Assembly: GCF_902459615.1 (NCBI RefSeq)
Contig: NZ_CABPSA010000008.1
Location: 124,001-188,000 of the forward strand
Length of the DNA: 64,000 bases
Direction of reading: 5' to 3'
From: Pandoraea commovens
Lineage (GTDB): Bacteria > Pseudomonadota > Gammaproteobacteria > Burkholderiales > Burkholderiaceae
Numbering within the stretch: the stretch's first letter is position 1; each line of letters opens with the position of its first letter. The notes under the pieces were generated by a model. That model was not told the origin of the DNA, did not search any database, and worked only from the letters and a program-made list of their open reading frames with translations. A program made the translations under genes and the position numbers. Of this stretch, positions 52,434-61,590 are shown piece after piece.

Positions 52434-54809
52434 ATGCGTAACTCTATCTCCGTGAAACCTCGGCAGCGCGTGCTGGCGTCGGCTGTCGGGCTGGCCGTCG
52501 CGTCGCTCGCTATCCCGGCTCAGGCCGGTACGGTGACATCGGGCACTACCACGGTGGCCGCTCCGGGCGATGCCAATACCACCTGGACGGTGACTAACAA
52601 CTCCACGTTGAACGTCCAAAGTGGCGCATCGACCAACTGGATATCGTTGAAGGGCGATCCACCCTCGACGGGACGGCCTCAACTGATCATGGACGGCGCG
52701 ACCGTTATCTCGACGCTGCCGCCGCTCCCCACTTCCCCGCCCGGCTCGACGCCGCCACCGGCGATCAGCGTACGCAACGCCTCGGCAACCATCTCCAACT
52801 CTACGATCTCCAGCCCGAACAACATCGGTATCGAATTCGTCACTCAACTGACAGCCGGGCTCCAGCCCTCGACGGGGACGATCACCAACAGTACGGTTTC
52901 CGGATTTCAGTACGGCGTGGCGGCGAGCGCCGGGGCGACCGTGACGATCACCAATTCGACCCTGAGCGCTGGCACCGGGACTAACGGCGGGATCAATGGC
53001 GGGCTGATCAATTTCGACTCGAACGTGACCGTCAACGGCGGTTCCATCAGTGGCAATCTGGCCGGTGTCGGTGCCATCTCGCTCAATACCGGGCTCTCGA
53101 TCATCTCGAACACGACGCTCAACGGCGTCGCGGTAAGCGCGGCCAGCGGCCCCGCGATTCTCATTGCACCGGGGCGTCCCATATATACCGGTCACACCGC
53201 TAATGTCTTGGTGCAAAACGGCACGACGCTACAGGGCAGCAATGGATTCGCGGTGCAGGCGAACGGCAGCGTGACAGGCAACGTGACCATCGACGGCGCG
53301 AACACGGTGATCGGCGGGAATGTCGGCAGCGACGGCACCGCCACGCTCAATCTCACGCTTCAGAATGCCGCCTCGCTCACCGGCAATCTGACCAATCTGA
53401 ATTCGCTGGCGGTCAACTCGAGTGCCGTGTGGCGTCAGGCAGGCGACAACACCGTTTCCAACGTGACGATGAATGGCGGCACGATCGACGTCTCCGGTAC
53501 CGCGCTCGGTACGTCGACGCTGCGTACCTTGAACATCGGCACGCTGGCGGGTAGCGGCACGTTCCAGATGAGCACGAATCTGGGCACACATTCGGGCGAT
53601 CTGCTCAATGTGACCGGCGCCGCCACCGGCGACTACCAGGTTCTGGTGCGCAACACCGGCGCGCAGCCGACCAACTTCTTGCCGCTGACCATTGTGCAGA
53701 CCGGCGGAGGCGGTGCAGGCTTCGGGCTGGTCAACGGCAAGGTCGATATCGGCGTGTACACCTACAAGTTGCAACAGCAAGGCAACAACTGGGCGCTCGT
53801 GACCGACACCGGTACCCCCGTCGACCCGCGCACGGGCGAGGAGACGCTCGATGTCGTGACGGGAGATCCGGGCGATCCGGCGACCGGCGATCTGTCACCG
53901 AGCACGCAGACCGTGCTGGGGCTGTCGTCCGCTGCGCCCTCCGTCTGGTATGGGGAGGCGACAGTCCTTCGCACCCGCATGGGCGAGTTGCGAATGGACG
54001 ATCAGCGCAATAGCGGTGTCTGGGCACGCACCTTCGGCAAGCAATTCAATGGCAAGCCCAATGCGGGAACCAGCTATCGCCAGACGCAATATGGCGTGGT
54101 GGCGGGCGTGGACGGGGTGGTCGGGCAGACATGGGGCGGCTCGTGGCTGGTAGGCGCGATGCTCGGCACCAGCCACAGCAAACTCACCTTCGAGAATGCC
54201 TCGACGGGGGGCGTGAATAGCTATTCCGCCGGACTCTACGCGACCTGGCTTGGCCCGACGGGATGGTATTTCGACGGTGTGTTCAAGTACAACCGTTTCC
54301 AGAACACTGCCGACGCTGTGATGAACGATGGCGTCGCCGCGCACGGCAGCTTCAACAACAATGGCGTGGGGCTGCAACTGGAGTTCGGCCGACATCTCGA
54401 GTTCGGCGATCGCTGGTTTGTGGAGCCTTATGTTCAGTTCTCGGCGCTGGGGGTGAGCGGGGCCGATTACGGACTGACCAACGGGATGGTGTCCAACTCG
54501 GCGCACAGCGGGTCCGTACAGGCGCGCGTTGGCGCTGCGTTCGGCAAGACGCTGACGCTGCCCGGTGGCGGCGCGATTCAGCCGTATCTGAAGATTGCGC
54601 TGGTCCAGGAATTCATCAAAAGCAACCAGACCACCATCAACGGCATTGTGTTCAACAACGACTTGTCAGGCACGCGCGCGGAGTTTGGCGCCGGGGTGGT
54701 CGGGCAATTGCGGCGCAACGCTCAGGTCTATGTGGAAGCTGAGACTGCGGTGGGCAAACGTCTCAACCAGTCCTGGGGAGCGCAGATCGGCGTGCGTTAC
54801 ACCTTCTGA
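52434..54809 (+). CDS. Pertactin-like autotransporter 1
   Basis: Type Va secreted protein, 791 residues. The signal peptide runs to about residue 31 (SLAIPAQAG). The passenger (about 32-480) is rich in Asn, Thr, Ser and Gly with right-handed beta-helix character, and has a proline-rich patch (LPPLPTSPPGSTPPP, near residue 100). Its end carries the autochaperone-like NGKVDIGVYTYKLQQ. A linker then leads to the outer-membrane barrel (about 525-791), starting GVWARTFGKQFNG and ending VRYTF. ATG 52434 follows GGGAGCCAACGATC. The barrel is closely related to the next autotransporter, but the passengers have diverged. Likely an adhesin or surface protein. Confidence 0.92.
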   Translation: MRNSISVKPRQRVLASAVGLAVASLAIPAQAGTVTSGTTTVAAPGDANTTWTVTNNSTLNVQSGASTNWISLKGDPPSTGRPQLIMDGATVISTLPPLPTSPPGSTPPPAISVRNASATISNSTISSPNNIGIEFVTQLTAGLQPSTGTITNSTVSGFQYGVAASAGATVTITNSTLSAGTGTNGGINGGLINFDSNVTVNGGSISGNLAGVGAISLNTGLSIISNTTLNGVAVSAASGPAILIAPGRPIYTGHTANVLVQNGTTLQGSNGFAVQANGSVTGNVTIDGANTVIGGNVGSDGTATLNLTLQNAASLTGNLTNLNSLAVNSSAVWRQAGDNTVSNVTMNGGTIDVSGTALGTSTLRTLNIGTLAGSGTFQMSTNLGTHSGDLLNVTGAATGDYQVLVRNTGAQPTNFLPLTIVQTGGGGAGFGLVNGKVDIGVYTYKLQQQGNNWALVTDTGTPVDPRTGEETLDVVTGDPGDPATGDLSPSTQTVLGLSSAAPSVWYGEATVLRTRMGELRMDDQRNSGVWARTFGKQFNGKPNAGTSYRQTQYGVVAGVDGVVGQTWGGSWLVGAMLGTSHSKLTFENASTGGVNSYSAGLYATWLGPTGWYFDGVFKYNRFQNTADAVMNDGVAAHGSFNNNGVGLQLEFGRHLEFGDRWFVEPYVQFSALGVSGADYGLTNGMVSNSAHSGSVQARVGAAFGKTLTLPGGGAIQPYLKIALVQEFIKSNQTTINGIVFNNDLSGTRAEFGAGVVGQLRRNAQVYVEAETAVGKRLNQSWGAQIGVRYTF

Positions 54810-54952
54810 GTCTTTCAACAAAATCTGTGATGATGCTTCAAAATCGATGAAATTTTATTAAATTCACTGATATTCGTCTTAAGTTGACGTAGATTCGCGG
54901 TTCTTGCGCATATCGTTCGCCTTGCTTTTTTACCCCGACAAGGATTATCGAT

Positions 54953-57298
54953 ATGCCATCCCAAGCCCAGACACCTTTTCGTGTCCGCCTTTTAGCGGCC
55001 GCCGCGTCCGCTCTCGTTTTCGCGCCTCTGGCGCACGCGCAAACCAACCCGGTCATGATGATCGACACGCCCGGCCCCGGCGGCATGGCCCACGTTGTCT
55101 CGGCGACCGACAACATGGGCGTGACCGTGACGGGCGCAGGAATTGCGAACATCGGCGGCGGGGGCAGAATCTCGATCGATGGCCGGACCCCGATGTCGTA
55201 CCTGCGTACGACGAATGGCGGCACGAGTTTCATCAGTGAAATCAACATTACGGGCTACGCCGGCGTAGCACCGAGTTCTGCGCTGGCGACCGCGATGTAT
55301 GGATCGACCGTCACGCTCATCGATTCGACGATCAGGAACTCCGGCGATGTCGCCTTTTGGGCGGCGCGCGGCAATACCGACATGAACGTGCCGGGTTCGA
55401 CCGTGCACATGGATAACGTGATCCTGGAAGGTAGCGGCCGCGCGCTCGTGGTGGCTGGCGACAGCACGGTCGACGTTAAGAATTCGCACATCTCGGCAAC
55501 GCGTCGCGACGGTGCGCGCATGAATTACGCCGTGCAGGTGACCGATTCCCAGTTCACTGCCGTCGATACGACGATTTCAGGGTCGGACGCCGCTGTGAAG
55601 ATCACCACCGAGTCGCGCCCGCAGCGGGCCGGTTCGACGGTCGTGCTGGACAACGCGCGTCTGCTTGCCGAAGGTGCGGGCATTCGAATCGAGCGCGGCG
55701 TTCTGAGTGCGCCGGGCGATTTCATGATCGACGTCGATATCAGGAACGGCACGACCATCAAGGCTGACAGTGGCACGCTTCTCAGTGTCACGTCGGTGCC
55801 GAATGCGACGACGCCGTATCACGTCAACGTGAACGTGGACAACAGCGTTCTCGAGGGCGACATGATGTTCCATCCAGAACACATGACGAACGAGCCTGTC
55901 GACACACGTCTGCGCCTGGACAACCACGCGATCCTGACCGGCCGAATCGACGGTCTGGCCCATCTGCACGTCAACAACGACGCCGAGTGGCGTCTTGTCG
56001 ACAACCAGGTGCTCGCGGGCGAGGTGATCATGGGCGGCGGCGTGATCGATCTGCGTCATGGCGAGGTCCCCGGTCAGTTCCGTACGCTGGAGATTGCCAC
56101 GCTTGCGGGCGAGGGCACCTTCCGCATGCAAACGGATCTCGAGCACGGTGGTGCCGACCAACTGCACCTGACCGACAACGATTCGACGGGCCAGTTCAAA
56201 CTCGACGTGCGCAATACGGGCGCGTTCGCCGCAATACCAGTGCAGCAACTGGTGCAGGACGATGGCGGTGCCGCAACCTTCTCCGTCGTCGGCGGCAAGG
56301 TCGATCTCGGCACTCGCGCCTATGAACTGGCGGCGCGCGAGGAAGATGGCAAGCGCTATTGGGAGTTGGTGCGCACCGAAGAGCAATCCAATAGCACCGA
56401 GACGGTTCTCGGCGCGGCCAGCGCCCTGCCGACAGTGTGGCTCGGCGAGATCACAACCCTGCGTGCGCGTCTGGGCGAAGTCCGCCTGAACGAAGGCAAG
56501 GGCGGTGGCGTGTGGGCGCGTACGTTCGGCAACCGATACAACGCCAAACCGGCGGGCGGCCACGGTTATTCGCAGGATCAGTGGGGCGTGCTCGCTGGCG
56601 CCGATGGTATCGTCGCCAGCAACGGCGCGGGCCAGTGGCTCGTCGGTGGGATGGCGGGTACGTCGACCAGCCGGATGAAGTTCGGTGTCGGCTCCACCGG
56701 CAGCGTCGAGAGCTACACGGTAGGCATGTACGCGACGTGGCTGGGCAAGAACGGCTATTACTTCGACGGCGTGCTCAAGTACAACCGTTACGCATCCGAC
56801 CTCGATGTGATGATGCGCGACGGTCGCCGCAGCAAGGGCGACTACCATGCCAATGGTCTCGGTCTATCGACGGAATTTGGCCGCAAGCTGTCGTTCAACA
56901 ACGGCTGGTTCGTCGAGCCTTATGCGCAAGTCGCCGCCATGATGTCGAGTGCCTCCGACTACACGCTCGATAACGGTATGCAAGTCGACGCGGGGCGTGG
57001 CCGTTCGGTGCAGGGCGCGCTGGGTATCGGCGTGGGTAAGACGATCGAAACGAAAATGGGGACGTTCGAGCCTTACGTTCGCGCCGCGGTGGTGCAAGAG
57101 TTCGCGAAGAACAACGCGGTCGTGATCAACGGCGAAGCCTTCAATAACGACTTGTCGGGTACGCGCGCAGAGTTCTCCGTCGGTCTCGCGGCCCAGATGC
57201 AGAAGAACCTTCAGGCCTATATCGATACGTCGTACGCCGTGGGCAAGCGTCTCGAAAAGCCTTGGGGCGTCAATGTGGGCGTGCGCTACACGTTCTGA
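54953..57298 (+). CDS. Pertactin-like autotransporter 2
   Basis: Type Va secreted protein, 781 residues. The signal peptide runs to about residue 29 (APLAHAQ). The passenger (about 30-470) is a predicted beta-helix with MVRDG-free, Asp/Asn/Val-rich repeats such as STVHMDNVILEGSGRALVVA. It ends in the autochaperone-like GGKVDLGTRAYELAAREEDG. The barrel (about 515-781) begins GVWARTFGNRYNA and ends VGVRYTF. ATG 54953 follows AAGGATTATCGAT. It lies 143 bp after autotransporter 1 in the same direction, from which it probably arose by tandem duplication. Confidence 0.92.
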   Translation: MPSQAQTPFRVRLLAAAASALVFAPLAHAQTNPVMMIDTPGPGGMAHVVSATDNMGVTVTGAGIANIGGGGRISIDGRTPMSYLRTTNGGTSFISEINITGYAGVAPSSALATAMYGSTVTLIDSTIRNSGDVAFWAARGNTDMNVPGSTVHMDNVILEGSGRALVVAGDSTVDVKNSHISATRRDGARMNYAVQVTDSQFTAVDTTISGSDAAVKITTESRPQRAGSTVVLDNARLLAEGAGIRIERGVLSAPGDFMIDVDIRNGTTIKADSGTLLSVTSVPNATTPYHVNVNVDNSVLEGDMMFHPEHMTNEPVDTRLRLDNHAILTGRIDGLAHLHVNNDAEWRLVDNQVLAGEVIMGGGVIDLRHGEVPGQFRTLEIATLAGEGTFRMQTDLEHGGADQLHLTDNDSTGQFKLDVRNTGAFAAIPVQQLVQDDGGAATFSVVGGKVDLGTRAYELAAREEDGKRYWELVRTEEQSNSTETVLGAASALPTVWLGEITTLRARLGEVRLNEGKGGGVWARTFGNRYNAKPAGGHGYSQDQWGVLAGADGIVASNGAGQWLVGGMAGTSTSRMKFGVGSTGSVESYTVGMYATWLGKNGYYFDGVLKYNRYASDLDVMMRDGRRSKGDYHANGLGLSTEFGRKLSFNNGWFVEPYAQVAAMMSSASDYTLDNGMQVDAGRGRSVQGALGIGVGKTIETKMGTFEPYVRAAVVQEFAKNNAVVINGEAFNNDLSGTRAEFSVGLAAQMQKNLQAYIDTSYAVGKRLEKPWGVNVGVRYTF

Positions 57299-57364
57299 AA
57301 ATAACGAGAGGCGAAGATACGGCCGGGTGTCGACATGAGCGAACACCTGGCCCGGATCTTCTTC

Positions 57365-57400
57365 AACCCTGTGCGACGTGATATCGCACAGGGTTTTTTT
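57365..57400. terminator. Terminator after autotransporter 2
   Basis: AACCCTGTGCGA (57365-57376) pairs exactly with TCGCACAGGGTT (57384-57395), followed by more T. It lies between convergent genes. Confidence 0.9.
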
Positions 57401-57902
57401 ATTGCCGCTCGCAAAAGAGGCGGGGCTGGTCGACGAACGCCATCGCCGCGTTGTTCTTCACGCGCACGATCTGGAAGTAATCGGTGTTGCCGGGACGAAA
57501 ACGCGGCAGCAGATGTCGCAAGACTTTCTCCTCGTCCGAGTTGTCGCTCAGCATTCGGGCGCTACGCGTGGTGGTCATGCGCACGGTGTCGGCGAGCGTC
57601 TGATAGTCGAACTCCATCGCGCGATGAATTCGCGTCGACGAGCGGCCGTCGGCGATGTAGCCGGCGAAGCGGGAAAACCCCGTGCCGTCCCGGCCAAACG
57701 CCGTGTCGAGTTCTCCCCAGACCCGCACCATGCCGGGTTGGGGCGTATCCGAATGTGTCACGATTTCAATGTCGGAGTGACATTGCCAGGGCATGCGCTG
57801 CGGCGTTGTGGTCAGCCACACGACCACCCACGGCACGATGACGGCGAGTGCCGTTCCGAGCACAACGTGGCGCAGGCGAATTCGGAGTCTCATTGCAATC
57901 AC
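57399..57902 (-). CDS. FidL-like membrane protein, partner of the ToxR/CadC-type regulator
   Basis: A 167-residue protein with one N-terminal membrane helix (about residues 12-30, HVVLGTALAVIVPWVVVWL) and a periplasmic domain. Two cysteines, C41 near the membrane and C164 at the end, could form a disulfide. Pattern and position match the small FidL-type proteins that accompany MarT-like regulators, as ToxS does ToxR. GTG 57902 overlaps the regulator's TGA by 4 bp and has AGGAG about 11 nt upstream. ATG 57893 is the alternative. Likely role: control of the regulator's stability or activity. Confidence 0.7.
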   Translation of the reverse strand: MIAMRLRIRLRHVVLGTALAVIVPWVVVWLTTTPQRMPWQCHSDIEIVTHSDTPQPGMVRVWGELDTAFGRDGTGFSRFAGYIADGRSSTRIHRAMEFDYQTLADTVRMTTTRSARMLSDNSDEEKVLRHLLPRFRPGNTDYFQIVRVKNNAAMAFVDQPRLFCERQ

Positions 57903-58972
57903 CGGTTGCCCGTCTCCTGCATGACCAGATACGAAACACAGTTCGCATCGGGACGATCAATGGGTTGTCGGCAGAGGAAGTAACTGTACAAATCGTTGTA
58001 CGCAGTGCCGTTGATGTAGACCAGCCGTTCGGGAAAGTCGACGATCGATTTGGGAGGCTCCTTTTCGATCATGCTCACGCGATTCGCGAGGAACTGGGCG
58101 TCACCCGCGCGCTCCGGCGTCACGAAGTAGCGATGGGTCTCGTCGCTCGGCACGGGGACCCATTGGCCCGAACGCGCATGTTGATACAGATTTCCGAGCA
58201 ACGGCGGAAGCGTTCGGAAAGCATAAATGGCACTTGCCAGCGCGATGATCGTCCAGAGGCCCATCGCGAAGAAGAGATGCGTGGTGCGTACCGGCCGCAC
58301 AAGCATGCGGTGCCGGGCAAGGGGGGGGACATCGTGGGACGAAGGGATTGTCACCGGCGATGTCGTTGCCACCACGGCGTCCGAGGGGATGGGCGTAAGC
58401 GCAGGAACACCGTCTGTCGTCAACGGGATGTCGCCTGGCAATCCCGCTTCCGATGCGGTTGCGGATGCCGTTGGCGACATCGGTGCGAGATCGGATTCAA
58501 TTTCGCGAACGATCGCTTCCGTGATGGGAAAAGAATTTTCTGGTTCCGAGTCACTTTGGGATTTTTCATCGAAAAAGTGAGGTATCGGAAGCACCGGAGA
58601 GGCCGGAAGTACGCTTTCGACTGCGCTGGCGTCGACGAACGGACTGACCTTCACAACGCTGTTCAGGCGATAGCCGATGCGCGGCACGGTCACCAATAGC
58701 GAGGGGTCGGCACCGGCTTGCTCGAAGGCGCGCCGGATCTGCATGATTGCCTGGCTCAAATTGTTGCTCGTCACGACGGCGCCGTATTGCTCCCATGCCT
58801 TGCCGAGCATTGCACGCTTGGTGACGATTTCGCCGTTCGCTTCGAGCAGCACCAGCAAGCACCGGCCTGCTGCCGCGCCCAGTGGGAGCGACACGTTGGG
58901 ATTCCCTTTGGTAGCAAGCGCAAACGTATCGCTGTCGAAACGTACGGCGTCGCCGATCAGGAACTTGGCCAT
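57899..58972 (-). CDS. ToxR/CadC-type membrane-bound transcriptional regulator
   Basis: A 357-residue one-component regulator. The N-terminal OmpR-like winged helix (about residues 5-105) includes LLVLLEANGEIVTKRAMLGK, SNNLSQAIMQIRRAF and VTVPRIGYRLNSVV. A long Pro/Ser/Thr-rich linker (about 110-230), one membrane helix (about 232-252, HLFFAMGLWTIIALASAIYA) and a periplasmic domain of about 105 residues follow. The periplasmic domain has C334 and C345, a possible redox pair as in ToxR. The start follows a spacer facing the Ig-repeat gene. It neighbours two autotransporter genes on one side and Ig-repeat genes on the other, so these are its likely targets. Confidence 0.88.
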   Translation of the reverse strand: MAKFLIGDAVRFDSDTFALATKGNPNVSLPLGAAAGRCLLVLLEANGEIVTKRAMLGKAWEQYGAVVTSNNLSQAIMQIRRAFEQAGADPSLLVTVPRIGYRLNSVVKVSPFVDASAVESVLPASPVLPIPHFFDEKSQSDSEPENSFPITEAIVREIESDLAPMSPTASATASEAGLPGDIPLTTDGVPALTPIPSDAVVATTSPVTIPSSHDVPPLARHRMLVRPVRTTHLFFAMGLWTIIALASAIYAFRTLPPLLGNLYQHARSGQWVPVPSDETHRYFVTPERAGDAQFLANRVSMIEKEPPKSIVDFPERLVYINGTAYNDLYSYFLCRQPIDRPDANCVSYLVMQETGNR

Positions 58973-59151
58973 CTATGAATGTAAGAAAGCGGCGTTGCGC
59001 GTCTGCCACTGGCGCTGCGTCGCGGTGCTGTCGGGGGGACTTCGTTACGTGCATCTCGCGCTTGTGGCAACAGCCGGACGCACTGGTTTTCAACCATAGT
59101 ACGCCGAAAACGTAGCTTCGGAGTTGGCCCGCCCTTCGACGCCCCGAGTTG

Positions 59152-59191
59152 AAAAAACGGACCGTTTCCCGATGATCGGGGAAACGGTCCG
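59152..59191 (-). terminator. Minus-strand terminator after the 693-residue Ig-repeat gene
   Basis: CGGACCGTTTCCC (59158-59170) pairs with GGGAAACGGTCCG (59179-59191). The A-run at 59152-59157 becomes a U-run in the minus-strand transcript. Confidence 0.85.
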
Positions 59192-59234
59192 GCGTGCCGC
59201 AATGTACCGGCGAAGCCGTTGAACGAGCGTCCGA

Positions 59235-61316
59235 TCAGGTCGGGCGACTCGGGTCGGTTGGCGGGGTCCTGTTTGCCCGCGTATCGGCGAAGATCATCGG
59301 CGCCTGCGGCGACGTGACCGAACCGCGGAGGTTGGTGACCGTCACCCGGGCCGTGACCTGACAGATCGAGTAAAAATATTGCTGACGAGACCATGGGTAC
59401 CTGAACTCGATAGGTTGTCCCGGCGTGGTCACCGTGACCTCGAACGGTGTCCCGGGAAGCAACGTGTCGCCGACATGGCCGAATTCGGCGAGTGCAACCG
59501 GTCCCAGATCGCCGTTTCTGCCAAAGAAGCCGAAAACGTGAATACGCACGCGGTCGCCGACCTGCATATTGAGGTACGGCAGGACGCGAACGATCGAGCC
59601 CCCGGCCGCGAACGAGCGCGTGTAATCGAGGTTGTTGTTGGGCGCGCCGACTAGCGGCATGAACACCGGCACCGGTAACCCGCCGCCGCCGCCGGGAAGT
59701 TCGGCCGCGCTTTGCACCGTGACGTTCTGCACGCGGGAGTACGACGTATTGGCGACCTCCGTGATGCCGTTAGCAGGGTCGGCTGCACGCACCACGCGTG
59801 TGGCGGTGTACGCGGCGGGAATCGCTCCGCTGCCGAACTCGGTGATCTTTGCGAAGGGCAGCACCTGCGTGAGGTCGACGCCGCTCGTCACATCGGCCGG
59901 GGTGACGGTATACGTCGCAAATGGCGTGGCGGCCGGCGTGACCAGAGGATCGACGCCGTAGAAGAGCGAGATGACGTCGCCTGCCTGGAACGAGGGGGTA
60001 CCCGATGCGCCTAGCCACGGGATGACGAAAGTCGCGTCCCTGAGCGAGTCTTCCACCGGAATGTCGTTGATGGGAGCGGGGGCGACCCAGCCTCCCTTGC
60101 GCACGATTGGCAGACCGAGGTTATCGTTGGTCGGCGTGTTCGGATCGGCATCGTCTCCGCCCGGCTGCGACAGATCGACGACCACGGTGGCCGCCATGGC
60201 TGGCGTACCGAGCAATTCGCCGTTGCGAAGGACCTCGTAGGTGACGGCAATGTTGCCGCTACCCTCGGCCTGAACCGTCGCATACGGGATCGAAATGCTC
60301 ATGAGCGGCTCGACCGTCCCATCCGCGTTGGTCACGGCGACCGGTGCACTGCGTGTGTTTCCCCAGATGACGACAATCCGGTCGCCGTTCTGAATCTTCG
60401 CGTTCAGCGGAATGTCCACGCCGACCGGCGTGCGGGCGTCGGCCTCGCCGATGAGACCGTCATCGTCGAACAAGGGGACGACCGGCGGTGCGAGATCGGT
60501 GATGCCTTCCTGAAGACGAATGACGGACGGCACGCCGGGCGAAGTGGTCGACGTGTTGCCCGCCAGATCCTCGATCGTGTAGGTGAACGATACGGGGCCG
60601 TCCCCCAGAGAGAGCAACTGGTCGCGGGTGAACGGCACTTGGATCAGATCGTCCTGGCCGCCCAGGGGAATGCGATAGGTACTCGTCGCGGTGGAGCCGT
60701 CGGCACCGGTCGCGACGACGGTGATGACATCGCCCGGAAGCCGGTCGGAGTAGCTATGGATGGTGGCATTCACCACATCGCCGAGTGCGGTGAGTACGGC
60801 GTCAGTAATGCCGTCGGGCAGGACCTCTGGCGGAAGACTCAGACTGCCCGGATTGGGCATCGCCGGGCGTCTCGTGTCGACGAAGAAGAACACAGGGTCG
60901 CTGAAACCCGATTCGTTACCGACGAGATCGGAGATGAGTTGATACCGCACCTGATAATCGCCGTGGGCGCGCGGCGCGGGAATGACGATGGTGATTTCTG
61001 CGGCATCGCTTTCAGCCCGGGTAATCGCACGCTGCAGCTGAAGCTCGCCGTTGATCGACACTTCGACCAGATCGCCTTCAAAGTAGCCGTCAATGCTGGC
61101 GCGATCGAGCGTCGCCCTGAGCGTAAGCGGCTTGTCGTTCGCCGATGCCAGCAGCAGTCCATTCGCAGGAAATCCGGGGGGCAACGGTGCCAGGAGTTCT
61201 ACGGGAAGTGTCGGCGTGTAGATGTCGATCCCGGAGTCGCTTTGCACCTTGATTCGAGGGGCCGCGACCTGATCGCCTACCGGCACGATCAGTGGCGTAT
61301 TTTCATCGGTTCTCAT
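59235..61316 (-). CDS. Ig-like repeat protein, 693 residues, no signal peptide
   Basis: A large acidic, beta-rich protein of unknown function. ATG 61316 follows TAAGGAGTTCTGTT, and the N-terminus (MRTDENTPLIVPVGDQ) has no Sec or Tat signal. Five repeats of about 115-140 residues are marked by a GD-hydrophobic strand: FEGDLVEV (near 80), LPGDVITV (193), NGDRIVVIWG (310), QAGDVISLFYG (445) and QVGDRVRIHVFG (586). Between them are linkers such as DLAPPVVPLFDD. These look like bacterial Ig-like domains and resemble those of the divergent gene at 61591. A terminator ends the transcript. Export route and partner are unclear. Confidence 0.75.
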   Translation of the reverse strand: MRTDENTPLIVPVGDQVAAPRIKVQSDSGIDIYTPTLPVELLAPLPPGFPANGLLLASANDKPLTLRATLDRASIDGYFEGDLVEVSINGELQLQRAITRAESDAAEITIVIPAPRAHGDYQVRYQLISDLVGNESGFSDPVFFFVDTRRPAMPNPGSLSLPPEVLPDGITDAVLTALGDVVNATIHSYSDRLPGDVITVVATGADGSTATSTYRIPLGGQDDLIQVPFTRDQLLSLGDGPVSFTYTIEDLAGNTSTTSPGVPSVIRLQEGITDLAPPVVPLFDDDGLIGEADARTPVGVDIPLNAKIQNGDRIVVIWGNTRSAPVAVTNADGTVEPLMSISIPYATVQAEGSGNIAVTYEVLRNGELLGTPAMAATVVVDLSQPGGDDADPNTPTNDNLGLPIVRKGGWVAPAPINDIPVEDSLRDATFVIPWLGASGTPSFQAGDVISLFYGVDPLVTPAATPFATYTVTPADVTSGVDLTQVLPFAKITEFGSGAIPAAYTATRVVRAADPANGITEVANTSYSRVQNVTVQSAAELPGGGGGLPVPVFMPLVGAPNNNLDYTRSFAAGGSIVRVLPYLNMQVGDRVRIHVFGFFGRNGDLGPVALAEFGHVGDTLLPGTPFEVTVTTPGQPIEFRYPWSRQQYFYSICQVTARVTVTNLRGSVTSPQAPMIFADTRANRTPPTDPSRPT

Positions 61317-61465
61317 AACAGAACTCCTTACCAGTGGAAGTCGGCGCGTGCGCGTTGCTTGCTGGCTGTCGGGGCCATGCCTCCATGCTCGCGACTCGCG
61401 AGCAGATCCGCCGGGCGCACACCGTTGGCGGGTGACCATTGTTAATCCGCAGTCTGCTGCCGGGT

Positions 61466-61485
61466 AACTGTCAACCTTGACAGTT
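61466..61485. promoter_or_regulatory. lux-box-like palindrome (site B)
   Basis: AACTGTCAACCTTGACAGTT pairs at 9 of 10 positions and shares CTGTCAAC-TTGACAG with site A. It lies between the divergent Ig-repeat genes, 105 bp before the plus-strand start and about 150 bp before the minus-strand start. A separate 7-bp inverted repeat (ATCAAGC at 61497-61503, GCTTGAT at 61507-61513) follows. LuxR binding is inference. Confidence 0.6.
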
Positions 61486-61590
61486 GGCGCACACAAATCA
61501 AGCGTGGCTTGATGGAGCTCCGGAGTGCCGGGTGCGCTATCGTCGCGCCCGGGCATTCGACGGCTCATCGAATTCCTGCGGAGACGAACC

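Noticed and set aside
51891-53216. Minus-strand open frame of 441 codons overlapping the start of autotransporter 1
   Set aside because: It overlaps a clear signal peptide and passenger on the plus strand and has no recognisable domain.
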